Below, piece after piece: positions 44,955-52,502 of a DNA stretch of 64,000 nt. The notes beneath the pieces were generated by a model. It ran no database searches. It was not told the DNA's origin and worked only from the letters and a program-made list of their open reading frames with translations. Each line of letters opens with the position of its first letter. Position 1 is the stretch's first letter. The translations under genes were made by a program, and so were the position numbers. Source of the DNA: Mangrovimonas yunxiaonensis (GTDB lineage Bacteria; Bacteroidota; Bacteroidia; Flavobacteriales; Flavobacteriaceae); contig NZ_JPFK01000002.1 in assembly GCF_000733475.1 (NCBI RefSeq), positions 137,501-201,500 on the forward strand. Direction: 5' to 3'.

Positions 44955-46115
44955 ATGAAAATTAATGCTGTTTTGAAAAAACTCCTTCTTCTCATTTTAC
45001 TTCTTGGCCTTGTTTCCTGCAAGGACCACTCAAAAGAATCTGATGTTATTAAACAGCCAATGGCTGTTTCAGAATTTAAATACGCCAAAGGCTTTTCAAT
45101 TAGCCAGCACGAAACCTTTAAGGTGCTCAACATAAAGCATCCCTGGCCAAAATCTGAAAAAACCTATAAATACGCTTTGGTTCCAAAAGAAAATCTGGCA
45201 AGCCTTACCCTAGACAAAACAGCTTTCGACGGCATTATTGCAACGCCTATTAAACGCATTGTAGTCACTTCTACCACCCACATTCCCGCTTTAGAGCTTT
45301 TAGAAGAAACCCAAAGTTTGGTAGGGTTTCCTGGTACCGATTACGTATCTTCCAAAAAAGTTCGTGAGTTAATCGACAAGGCCATGATTCGTGAATTAGG
45401 GAAAAACGAAGGTATTAACACCGAAGTTCTCTTAGAGCTAAAGCCCGAAGTGGTTATTGGCTTTGGCATAGACGGCAACAACCGTACCTTTGAAAACATT
45501 CAAAAATCGGGCATCCCAGTAATTTATAATGGCGATTGGGTTGAAAACTCACCACTGGCAAAAGCCGAATGGATTAAACTATTTGGTGCACTTTATAATA
45601 AAAGCCAACAAGCCGATTCGGTTTTCAACAAAATTGAAAGCGCTTACTTAAGTGTCAAACAACTGGCCGCAAAACTTGACCACAAACCAACGGTTTTAAG
45701 TGGTGCGCTAGAAAAAGATGTTTGGTATTTGCCTAGCAGCACCAGCCCAGAAGCCCAACTGCTTAAAGATGCCAACGCAAACTATTTATGGCAAGACGTT
45801 ACAGGAAAAGGCAGCTTAGCCCTTAGTTTTGAAGCCGTATACACCAAAGCTAAAGATGCTGATTTGTGGCTAAGCCCTTCGTACCACAACTCTTTGGAAG
45901 CCTTAAAAAAGGCCAATGAACACTACACTCAATTTAAGCCGTATAAAAATAAAACCATCTATTCTTTTGTTAATACAACGGGAAAAACCGGGGGCGTTAC
46001 CTACTACGAAGAAGGTACGGCCAGACCCGATTTGGTCCTAAAAGATTTGGTTAAAATTTGCCACCCAAATGTGTTACCAGAATACGAACCCTACTTTTTT
46101 AAACCGTTAAAATAG
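44955..46115 (+). CDS. ABC-type cobalamin substrate-binding lipoprotein, BtuF-like
   Basis: A 386-residue lipoprotein (KKLLLLILLLGLVSC) of the class III periplasmic-binding family used for B12, haem and ferric siderophores. TSTTHIPALELLEETQSLVGF and ELKPEVVIGFGIDG are recognisable. It precedes permease and ATPase genes and sits divergent from the riboswitch-controlled receptor, so B12 is the likely ligand. The TTG at residue 7 (44973) would also give a good lipoprotein signal (KKLLLL...SC); see the overlapping promoter element. Confidence 0.85.
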   Translation: MKINAVLKKLLLLILLLGLVSCKDHSKESDVIKQPMAVSEFKYAKGFSISQHETFKVLNIKHPWPKSEKTYKYALVPKENLASLTLDKTAFDGIIATPIKRIVVTSTTHIPALELLEETQSLVGFPGTDYVSSKKVRELIDKAMIRELGKNEGINTEVLLELKPEVVIGFGIDGNNRTFENIQKSGIPVIYNGDWVENSPLAKAEWIKLFGALYNKSQQADSVFNKIESAYLSVKQLAAKLDHKPTVLSGALEKDVWYLPSSTSPEAQLLKDANANYLWQDVTGKGSLALSFEAVYTKAKDADLWLSPSYHNSLEALKKANEHYTQFKPYKNKTIYSFVNTTGKTGGVTYYEEGTARPDLVLKDLVKICHPNVLPEYEPYFFKPLK

Positions 46116-46121
46116 TAACCG

Positions 46122-47138
46122 TTGTCAGATCAAAAAAAATACAAACTACCGTTTATTGTTTTAGTCGCTACACTAATTGTCTGCTTTTTTGGCAACATTA
46201 GCTTGGGGTCGGTATCTATTCCCGTTAGCGAAATTGCAAAAAGCCTTACGGGATTTTCAGACAACTATATTGTACTTCATTACCGCTTACCCAAAGCGTT
46301 TACAGCCATTTTAGTGGGGTCTGGACTGGGCATTTCCGGGCTTTTAATGCAAACCCTATTTAGAAATCCGCTTGCCGGTCCTTTTGTATTAGGTATAAGC
46401 TCTGGTGCAAGTTTGGGTGTAGCCATTTTAATTCTTGGTGCCGGCATTTCAGGGAGCGCCTTAGCTGCATTATTAATCTCGAAATGGAGCTTGGTTCTGG
46501 CCGCAAGTATTGGAAGTTTTTTGGTATTATTGGCTGTTTTGGTCGTTTCTACCAAGGTAAGGGATACGATGGCCATTCTAATTATCGGACTCATGTTTGG
46601 TAGTATTACCTCTGCAGTGGTAAGTGTATTGTCCTACTTTAGTTCGGCACAAAAACTACAACAGTACATATTTTGGGGCTTTGGGAGCTTAGGAAACCTG
46701 TCTTGGAACGAATTGTTCATTTTTACCTTAATTTATGCTTTCGGTCTTGTCTTGAGTATCGCCTCTATAAAAGCCTTAAACACCCTTTTATTGGGTGAAA
46801 ATTATGCTAAAAGCCTTGGGCTAAACATCTCGCAAAGCAGGTTTATTATTATTATTGCCACCAGTTTATTAGCAGGTACCATTACGGCCTTTGCCGGCCC
46901 CATTGCGTTTATTGGATTGGCCATTCCGCATATGGTAAGACAACTATTTATAACCTCTAACCATAAAATATTATTGCCCGCTGTTTTTTTAATGGGCGCT
47001 ATTGTTATGCTTATTTGTGATAGTATTGCGCAATTGCCTACAAGCGACTACACCTTACCCATAAATGCTATAACCTCATTAATTGGTGCGCCCGTGGTAA
47101 TTTGGCTGTTGGTACGTAAACGTAAAATGCTATTTTAA
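46122..47138 (+). CDS. FecCD/BtuC-type ABC transporter permease
   Basis: A 338-residue inner-membrane protein with about nine or ten hydrophobic helices. RLPKAFTAILVGSGLGISGLLMQ, LGISSGASLGVA and AGPIAFIGLAIPHMVRQLF are the FecCD/BtuC signatures. It starts at TTG 46122, only 6 bases after the binding-protein gene. It forms the B12 channel with the ATPase. Confidence 0.92.
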   Translation: MSDQKKYKLPFIVLVATLIVCFFGNISLGSVSIPVSEIAKSLTGFSDNYIVLHYRLPKAFTAILVGSGLGISGLLMQTLFRNPLAGPFVLGISSGASLGVAILILGAGISGSALAALLISKWSLVLAASIGSFLVLLAVLVVSTKVRDTMAILIIGLMFGSITSAVVSVLSYFSSAQKLQQYIFWGFGSLGNLSWNELFIFTLIYAFGLVLSIASIKALNTLLLGENYAKSLGLNISQSRFIIIIATSLLAGTITAFAGPIAFIGLAIPHMVRQLFITSNHKILLPAVFLMGAIVMLICDSIAQLPTSDYTLPINAITSLIGAPVVIWLLVRKRKMLF

Positions 47139-47165
47139 ATGAGAGGAAAAATCAAGAAACAAGAC

Positions 47166-47225
47166 TGTCATGCCGCAATCGATGTGGAGTTTATTAGATA
47201 CTGAATTAAATCCAGCACGGCAAAA
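47166..47225 (+). repeat. Possible degraded interspersed repeat between permease and ATPase genes
   Basis: In this 102-base spacer, TGTCATGCCG ... ATTAGATACTGAATTAAAT ... CAGCACGGCA has the shape of a family of interspersed palindromic elements often seen between flavobacterial genes (TGTCATTCC... CTGAAATAAATTCAG...). The arms are imperfect here. A 21-codon open frame across it is probably incidental. Confidence 0.35.
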
Positions 47226-47240
47226 CAACGTAATTATTAA

Positions 47241-48035
47241 GTGACAAAAACAGCACAACATACCGTTCTAAAAACCGAAAACCTAACCATAGGTTATGCG
47301 CTTAAAAAGCAACAAACCGTGATTGCTTCCAACATAAACATAACCTTAAAACAAGGCGAATTAATTGGTTTGGTTGGCGCCAATGGTATTGGTAAGTCTA
47401 CGTTGTTGCGCACGCTAACCAAAGTACAACAACCTTTAAACGGCGCTGTTGTTATTAATGGTGTTTCTCTTGCCGAAACGAGCTATTTAGAACTTTCCAA
47501 AAGTTTGAGTGTGGTATTAACCGAGCAACCGGCATCTAAAAACTTAACGGTTTTTGAGCTTGTTGCTTTAGGCAGACAACCTTATACCAACTGGGTTGGC
47601 AACCTCTCTAATAACGATATATCGATTGTAGAAAAAGCGTTATTACAAACTAACATTCAACCATTAAAAAACAAAAAATGTTACGAGCTAAGCGATGGCC
47701 AACTTCAAAAGGTTATGATTGCACGAGCTTTGGCTCAAGACACCAACCTAATCATTCTAGACGAGCCTACCACGCATTTAGACATGTACCATAAAGCGTA
47801 CATTTTAAAATTGCTTAAAAAGCTTTCAAAAGAAACAGGCAAAACCATTCTGTTTTCTTCGCATGAAATAAATTTAGCCATTCAATTGTGTGACAAAATG
47901 ATTGTGATGAGCCATTCGCAAGTGATTTCTAACACGCCTTGCAATTTGATTTCAAAAGGTGTTTTTAATGAATTGTTTCCTGAAGACATGATTGCTTTTG
48001 ATGAGAAAACAGGCAGTTTTAGAGTGAAGCAGTAA
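47241..48035 (+). CDS. ABC transporter ATPase, BtuD/FecE-like
   Basis: A 264-residue ATPase with Walker A GANGIGKST, signature LSDGQLQKVMIARAL (LSDGQ instead of the usual LSGGQ) and Walker B LIILDEPTTHLD. It starts at GTG 47241. It completes the BtuF-BtuC-BtuD-like system; the preceding spacer of 102 bases is longer than for the first two genes. Confidence 0.92.
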   Translation: MTKTAQHTVLKTENLTIGYALKKQQTVIASNINITLKQGELIGLVGANGIGKSTLLRTLTKVQQPLNGAVVINGVSLAETSYLELSKSLSVVLTEQPASKNLTVFELVALGRQPYTNWVGNLSNNDISIVEKALLQTNIQPLKNKKCYELSDGQLQKVMIARALAQDTNLIILDEPTTHLDMYHKAYILKLLKKLSKETGKTILFSSHEINLAIQLCDKMIVMSHSQVISNTPCNLISKGVFNELFPEDMIAFDEKTGSFRVKQ

Positions 48036-48040
48036 TTAAT

Positions 48041-48772
48041 TTATTCTTCCTCTGATGAAGAATGCGGGATTGTAGTAGGAAATGGTTGGTCTTCCATAAA
48101 ACATTCACTAGGCAGAAACTGCTCACTGAATTTCATTTGAAAACTGTTAAACCATTTTACTTTATAAAGTGTTTCTGATGCTATCTTTCTTTTATTACCA
48201 TTAGAATAAAAGGCATTCTCAATAGATTGTTTTTTAATACCAGTTAAAACAAAATCTGGAGTAGCATAATTAACGACATATTGAATTAATTTTTTTTCTG
48301 ACTTTTTAATCTTACCTTTTTTCTCACTCTCTGTAATTCTTGTTGAAGTTCTCTTTTTAAATATTTCAAATTTTTTAGTTTTAAAATAAACTATTTTAGA
48401 ATAATTATACTTTGGAATTTTATATTTTTCTGCTTCTTTAATTAAGCTTTCATAAGAACCAGACTCTTCTGTATCACCTTTCTTTGCTATAAAAATAGAT
48501 TTAAAATTTTCTAGCATACTTTCATAAACATAGACCTCTTTAAACTGACTTTTGTTATCATCAAAAAAAACACATTTGTATTTTATACGTTCTGCAATTT
48601 TATAGCCTGTAGTCTCATCGACCACTTGTTTCTTTTTAGTTTCAAACTCAATCTCTGTAATAACCATGAAAGGAGGCACCAATTTACCATCTCCTTTAAT
48701 ATAATAATCATATAATAATGGGTGAGATTTAAACGTAACTATTTCACCTAATTTAAATTTATTTTTTAGCAT
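48041..48772 (-). CDS. Unrecognised A/T-rich accessory protein
   Basis: A 243-residue, Lys-rich soluble protein with no family I can name. Residues 1-45 (FKLGEIVTFKSHPL, then PPFMVITEIEF) have the rhythm of a small SH3/KOW-like or YodC-like beta-barrel. The middle is charged (KKGKIKKSEKKL), and the tail is acidic (SSSEEE). Base use is more A/T-rich than in flanking btuD and rmuC, and like the reverse transcriptase gene. It converges on btuD and is divergent from the leader of the reverse transcriptase. Possibly cargo of the same island; there is no evidence of a joint function. Confidence 0.65.
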   Translation of the reverse strand: MLKNKFKLGEIVTFKSHPLLYDYYIKGDGKLVPPFMVITEIEFETKKKQVVDETTGYKIAERIKYKCVFFDDNKSQFKEVYVYESMLENFKSIFIAKKGDTEESGSYESLIKEAEKYKIPKYNYSKIVYFKTKKFEIFKKRTSTRITESEKKGKIKKSEKKLIQYVVNYATPDFVLTGIKKQSIENAFYSNGNKRKIASETLYKVKWFNSFQMKFSEQFLPSECFMEDQPFPTTIPHSSSEEE

Positions 48773-48891
48773 TCTAAATATTTTATAATTAAATAAATAT
48801 ATATATTTAGCTCAAAGTAAGGAAGTTCTTTAGTTAAAAGGAATAAAACATTTGTTGAACTACTGTATTAACCTTTTGGTTAATCACTTAA

Positions 48892-49116
48892 TCCAACCTT
48901 TTTAAAGGGACAATAAATACGGAGATTAAGTATAGAGTATTTCTGGTCAATTTGTTACATAAATCATTAGAAATTATTTTCTGTATTATTAATACTACCT
49001 CAATAATTCTAATGAAGACCTTGATGAACCCAAAGCTTTGGGATACATCAAAGGCTTCTAAAGCTGAATTGATTATTACTATAATTAATGCTATCATAAT
49101 ATATGTTATTTATTAT
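48892..49116 (+). other. Stop-free frame inside the leader (possible neo-type template)
   Basis: In the frame with codons starting at 48892, no stop occurs for 75 codons, up to TAG 49117, although this is A/T-rich and the other two sense frames have many stops. On the opposite strand a different frame is also free of stops from 48891 to 49109. The sense translation is hydrophobic (for example AELIITIINAIIIYV). It has internal ATG codons at 49012 and 49024 but no obvious start at the 5' end. It is in a different frame from the reverse transcriptase. Could be a neo template, or a small hydrophobic protein of 35 residues from ATG 49012. Confidence 0.4.
49014..49058 (+). other. Nested hairpin with 14-base palindrome
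   Basis: GAAG/CTTC, CCTTGATG/CATCAAAGG (one bulge) and CCCAAAG/CTTTGGG stack into a single stem-loop. Outside it AATAATTC (49003-49010) can pair with GAATTGATTATT (49066-49077) to lengthen the structure. It is not followed by a T run, so it is not a terminator. Confidence 0.7.
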
Positions 49117-49234
49117 TAGACGTATAAATGCAGCGTGAGTCGAGAATTCGGCTAATGGTTCAATCTTCTTTAAGATGTAAGTTCTATTCTGTTATAAACA
49201 CGCGCGAGAACTTCTCTTACTTTTTTATGTGATT

Positions 49235-50743
49235 ATGAAACAAGAAAAAGATTGGTTTAAGGATAGAGGTTATTTACATTTTACAAATAGAACACCGATT
49301 TCTAAAAGAAAGTCTATTTTTAAGTATATAACTAGTAAACAAAAAGTTACTTCGCATTCATTTTCACCTCTTATTTTTAAAGAAATAAAGCAAAGACGTT
49401 ATAAAATTTCTGATTTCAATGGTATTTCAAAAAGATCTCATAAAAAAGTAAAAAATGGAAAAGTAGTTTCTAACAAAAAGGTTAGAGAAATTTTATATGC
49501 TAGTCATATTGATGCTCATATTTTTACTTACTACACACAAAAAATAATAGCACCAAGCTACGAAACCTACTTAAAACAGAAACCTTTGCTCTCTGAATGT
49601 GTCACTGCATACAGGCAAATAAGAACTGACTGCGGAAAAAGTTTTAAAAATAATATTCATTTTGCTAAAGATGTTTTTAATGAAGTTAAAACTAGAAATG
49701 ATTGCGTAGCTTTAGTTTTAGATATAGAAAACTTTTTCCCTAGTCTAAATCACAAAAAATTAAAATTAGCATGGGCAAATATTCTTGGTCATAAAACTCT
49801 TCCTAAAGATCATTACAATTTATTTAAAGCAACTACTCGTTTTTCTTATGTTAGGTTAAATGATCTTAAAAATAAAAATGGTCACTTTGACGAAAAACTA
49901 ATTGCTTCTAATAGAAAAAAAGGAAAAGTATCTTTTTTTGAAAATCTTAAAGAATTAATTGAAAGTGATGTAATCATCCATAAAAATCAGAAAAAAGATA
50001 AAAAAGGTGTTTTAAAAGGAATCCCTCAAGGGCTACCTATTAGTGCTTTGTTAGCAAATATTTATATGTTAGAGTTTGATGAAGCAATAATAAACAAGCT
50101 GTGTAATGAAAATAATGTCTTTTATAGAAGATACTCTGACGACATAATCATTTTGTGTAAAAAAGAAGAAATTAATAAAGTCGAGAATGTAATACTAAAT
50201 GAAATTAAAAATGTTAAACTTAAAATTTCAATAGAGAAAACCGAAAAAATCCTATTCAAAAGAGACAGTAATAAGCTGCAATCTTTCAAAATAAATAAAG
50301 ATGGTAGTCTTAAAAAAAATATACCTCTCAACTATTTAGGATTTGAATTTTATGGTTACCAAACACTCATTAAGTCTAAAAATTTGGCAAAGTTTTATAG
50401 AGCTATGAAACAAACCATAAAACGAAAGCACAAAAGAGTTGAATCAATAAAAAAGAATACTTTATTGGATGAGGCTCCAATATTTAAAAGAAAAATTTAT
50501 CGTTTATATTCTTTTAAAGGTGTTAAAACTCGTAAAATAAAGACTAGAAAAGTAGAGTTTATTAATGGAAAACAAAATTCTAAAACTTTTGATAGAAAAT
50601 TTAGAGGAAACTACTTAAGGTATGTATACAAAGCTTCTGAAGAACTCAACGCTCCTGAAATAAAAAGACAATTGAAAAATCATTGGAAAATTCTTCAAAA
50701 AAACATTTTAAAATATGATTTTTCAAATGTTAAAGAAAAATAA
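49235..50743 (+). CDS. Reverse transcriptase of the unknown-group/defence class (DRT2-like)
   Basis: A 502-residue protein with all RT core motifs: ALVLDIENFFPSLNH (motif A), GIPQGLPISALLANIYM and RRYSDDIIILC (catalytic YSDD at about residues 300-303), and NYLGFEFYG. The N-terminal region GYLHFTNRTP, HSFSPLIF, ILYASHIDAHIFTYY, VTAYRQIR and NIHFAKDVF, and the C-terminal RKIYRLYSF and KRQLKNHWKILQKNI, resemble the UG2/DRT2 antiviral RTs as I recall them; those have YCDD. Retron motifs (VTG, NAxxH), a group II maturase domain and DGR partners are absent. The frame extends two codons upstream to GTG 49229; ATG 49235 is preferred. Base use is strongly A/T-rich, suggesting transfer. Confidence 0.88.
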   Translation: MKQEKDWFKDRGYLHFTNRTPISKRKSIFKYITSKQKVTSHSFSPLIFKEIKQRRYKISDFNGISKRSHKKVKNGKVVSNKKVREILYASHIDAHIFTYYTQKIIAPSYETYLKQKPLLSECVTAYRQIRTDCGKSFKNNIHFAKDVFNEVKTRNDCVALVLDIENFFPSLNHKKLKLAWANILGHKTLPKDHYNLFKATTRFSYVRLNDLKNKNGHFDEKLIASNRKKGKVSFFENLKELIESDVIIHKNQKKDKKGVLKGIPQGLPISALLANIYMLEFDEAIINKLCNENNVFYRRYSDDIIILCKKEEINKVENVILNEIKNVKLKISIEKTEKILFKRDSNKLQSFKINKDGSLKKNIPLNYLGFEFYGYQTLIKSKNLAKFYRAMKQTIKRKHKRVESIKKNTLLDEAPIFKRKIYRLYSFKGVKTRKIKTRKVEFINGKQNSKTFDRKFRGNYLRYVYKASEELNAPEIKRQLKNHWKILQKNILKYDFSNVKEK

Positions 50744-50788
50744 TTGCCTTTATTATTATTAAATTTACATAATTTCAATAAATAACTT

Positions 50789-52123
50789 ATGAATGACAGC
50801 CTAATTCTTATCATTGCCATTCTCTTATCGGGTGTTATTGGCGGTTACCTCGGTATGGTAATCACCAAACTTAAAAGCAAAAGCGAGCAAAGCACCCTAG
50901 AGGAGCGCCAGCTTCAGCTAAACAATACAATTAACAACCTAAAGGAATCCTTGAATAAAACCGACCAAGATCGTGAAGCCATACGCAAGGAAAAAGAATT
51001 TTTAAACGCCGAGTTAGCACGTAAAAATACCGCGTTTGAAAACCTACAACAACAAAACCTTAAGCGCGACGAAGAACTGGTTAAGCAGCAAGAGCAACTC
51101 CGTAAGGATTTTGAGTTGATGGCCAGTAAGATTTTAGATGAGAAAAGTGAAAAATTCACCATTCAGAATAAAGAAAACATCAAACAAATTCTGAATCCTT
51201 TACAGGAAAAAATTCAAACGTTTGAAAAAAAGGTTGAAGATTCTCAAAAGGAAAGCATCAGCATGCATTCGGCTTTAAAAGAGCAGTTGTTGGGCCTAAA
51301 AGACCTCAACCAACAAATGACCAAAGAAGCCAATAACCTTACTAAAGCCTTAAAGGGTGACAGTAAAATGCAAGGTAACTGGGGCGAATTGGTACTGGAA
51401 CGTGTTTTGGAGAAATCTGGGCTGGAAAAAGACCGCGAGTATTTTGTACAGCAAAACTTTACCAGAGAAGACGGCTCCCGTATTATGCCCGATGTTGTAT
51501 TGCATTTACCCGATGGCAAACGCATGATTATAGATAGCAAGGTATCGTTAACCGATTACGAACGCTACGCCAATGCAGAGGACGATCAGCGCCCCATACA
51601 CCTAAAAGCCCATTTAAACTCAATAAAAAAGCATATCGAGCAGCTTTCAGCTAAAAAATATGAAGACATCTACGATATGGAATCGCCAGATTTTGTGCTC
51701 ATGTTTATCCCTATAGAACCCGCTTTTGCCATCGCCCTAAACGAAGACAACAGCCTATACAACAAAGCGTTCGAAAAAAACATTGTTATTGTTACCCCCG
51801 CCACCCTACTGGCTACCCTACGAACCGTAGATACCATGTGGAACAACGAAAAACAACAGCGCAATGCCTTGGAAATTGCCAAGCAAGCCGGAGCGCTTTA
51901 TGATAAATTTGAGGGCTTGGTGACCGATTTAACAGGTGTTGGCAAAAAAATTGACGCAGCAAAAAGCGATTACGCACTCGCCATGAACAAATTGGTAGAG
52001 GGCAAAGGCAACCTTATTGGCCGTGTGCAAAAACTTAAGGATATGGGAGCCAAAGCCAAAAAATCGCTACCCGAAGCCATTTTAAAACGTGCTGTTAACA
52101 ACGACAACGACGAAGACCTTTAA
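50789..52123 (+). CDS. rmuC: RmuC-family DNA recombination protein
   Basis: A 444-residue protein with an N-terminal membrane helix, a long coiled coil (about residues 30-190, rich in K, E and Q) and the PD-(D/E)xK-like nuclease domain typical of RmuC. LVLERVLEKSGLEKDREYF, DGKRMIIDSKVSLTDYERY and SPDFVLMFIPIEPAF are conserved parts. RmuC limits inversions at short inverted repeats. It begins 45 bases after the reverse transcriptase and marks the right edge of the accessory island. Confidence 0.94.
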   Translation: MNDSLILIIAILLSGVIGGYLGMVITKLKSKSEQSTLEERQLQLNNTINNLKESLNKTDQDREAIRKEKEFLNAELARKNTAFENLQQQNLKRDEELVKQQEQLRKDFELMASKILDEKSEKFTIQNKENIKQILNPLQEKIQTFEKKVEDSQKESISMHSALKEQLLGLKDLNQQMTKEANNLTKALKGDSKMQGNWGELVLERVLEKSGLEKDREYFVQQNFTREDGSRIMPDVVLHLPDGKRMIIDSKVSLTDYERYANAEDDQRPIHLKAHLNSIKKHIEQLSAKKYEDIYDMESPDFVLMFIPIEPAFAIALNEDNSLYNKAFEKNIVIVTPATLLATLRTVDTMWNNEKQQRNALEIAKQAGALYDKFEGLVTDLTGVGKKIDAAKSDYALAMNKLVEGKGNLIGRVQKLKDMGAKAKKSLPEAILKRAVNNDNDEDL

Positions 52124-52136
52124 TTCACCACTATTT

Positions 52137-52502
52137 ATGAAGTATCTTGTTAGATTTTTAATTCTTGTAATCATCGTTTTTTTAGGCTATTTATCCTTTC
52201 TATATTTTGCCTCTTATAGCGAAGGGGTTCGCGCCGGCCGCTTAGTAAAATTTAGCCATAAAGGTATGCTATTTAAAACCTGGGAGGGCGAGATAAGCCA
52301 AGGCGTGTCCGATGCCCAAGTGTTTACCTTTTCGGTAGAAGACAAGGAACAACAAGTTATTGAAGACCTTACCAACCTGCAAGGTAAATTTGTAAAACTG
52401 CATTATTTCGAGCGTTTTAGTACCCTGTTCTGGCTTGGCGATACCAAATATTTTATTACCAAGGTTGAAGAAGATACCACTACCTACCAATACACAAGAT
52501 AA
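52137..52502 (+). CDS. Single-pass membrane-anchored protein, unknown function
   Basis: A 121-residue protein with one N-terminal membrane helix (VRFLILVIIVFLGYLSFLYF) and a soluble domain starting EGVRAGRLVKFSHKG. Homologues in this group are sometimes called 6-phosphogluconate dehydrogenase, for which the sequence gives no support. The frame continues upstream to 52089 within rmuC, but ATG 52137 yields the membrane anchor at the right place. Its stop overlaps the thioesterase start (TAATG). Confidence 0.75.
   Translation: MKYLVRFLILVIIVFLGYLSFLYFASYSEGVRAGRLVKFSHKGMLFKTWEGEISQGVSDAQVFTFSVEDKEQQVIEDLTNLQGKFVKLHYFERFSTLFWLGDTKYFITKVEEDTTTYQYTR

Larger units (their letters stand above)
48773..49234 (+). 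ncRNA. Candidate non-coding RNA / structured leader upstream of reverse transcriptase
   Basis: A 460-base stretch with no conventional gene but several stem-loops: ATTAACC-TTTT-GGTTAAT at 48867-48884; a long nested hairpin at 49014-49058 (GAAG, CCTTGATG and CCCAAAG pairing with CTTTGGG, CATCAAAGG and CTTC, about a 14-base palindrome); ATCTT-CTTT-AAGAT at 49163-49176; AAGTTCT/AGAACTT at 49179-49213. Defence-type reverse transcriptases such as DRT2 and DRT9 require an upstream non-coding RNA as template, so this is the natural candidate. Ends are not known; the 5' end probably lies between 48800 and 48890. Confidence 0.5.

Noticed and set aside
48888-49097. Open frame of 69 codons on the minus strand in the RT leader, as an independent gene
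   Set aside because: No start signal or recognisable family, and it covers the hairpin. It is kept only as part of the stop-free observation.
49235-50743. RT as retron, group II intron maturase or diversity-generating retroelement
   Set aside because: No VTG or NAxxH retron motifs and no msr/msd-like inverted repeats of the usual kind, no maturase or HNH domain or intron ends, and no Avd, template/variable repeat or C-type lectin target nearby.
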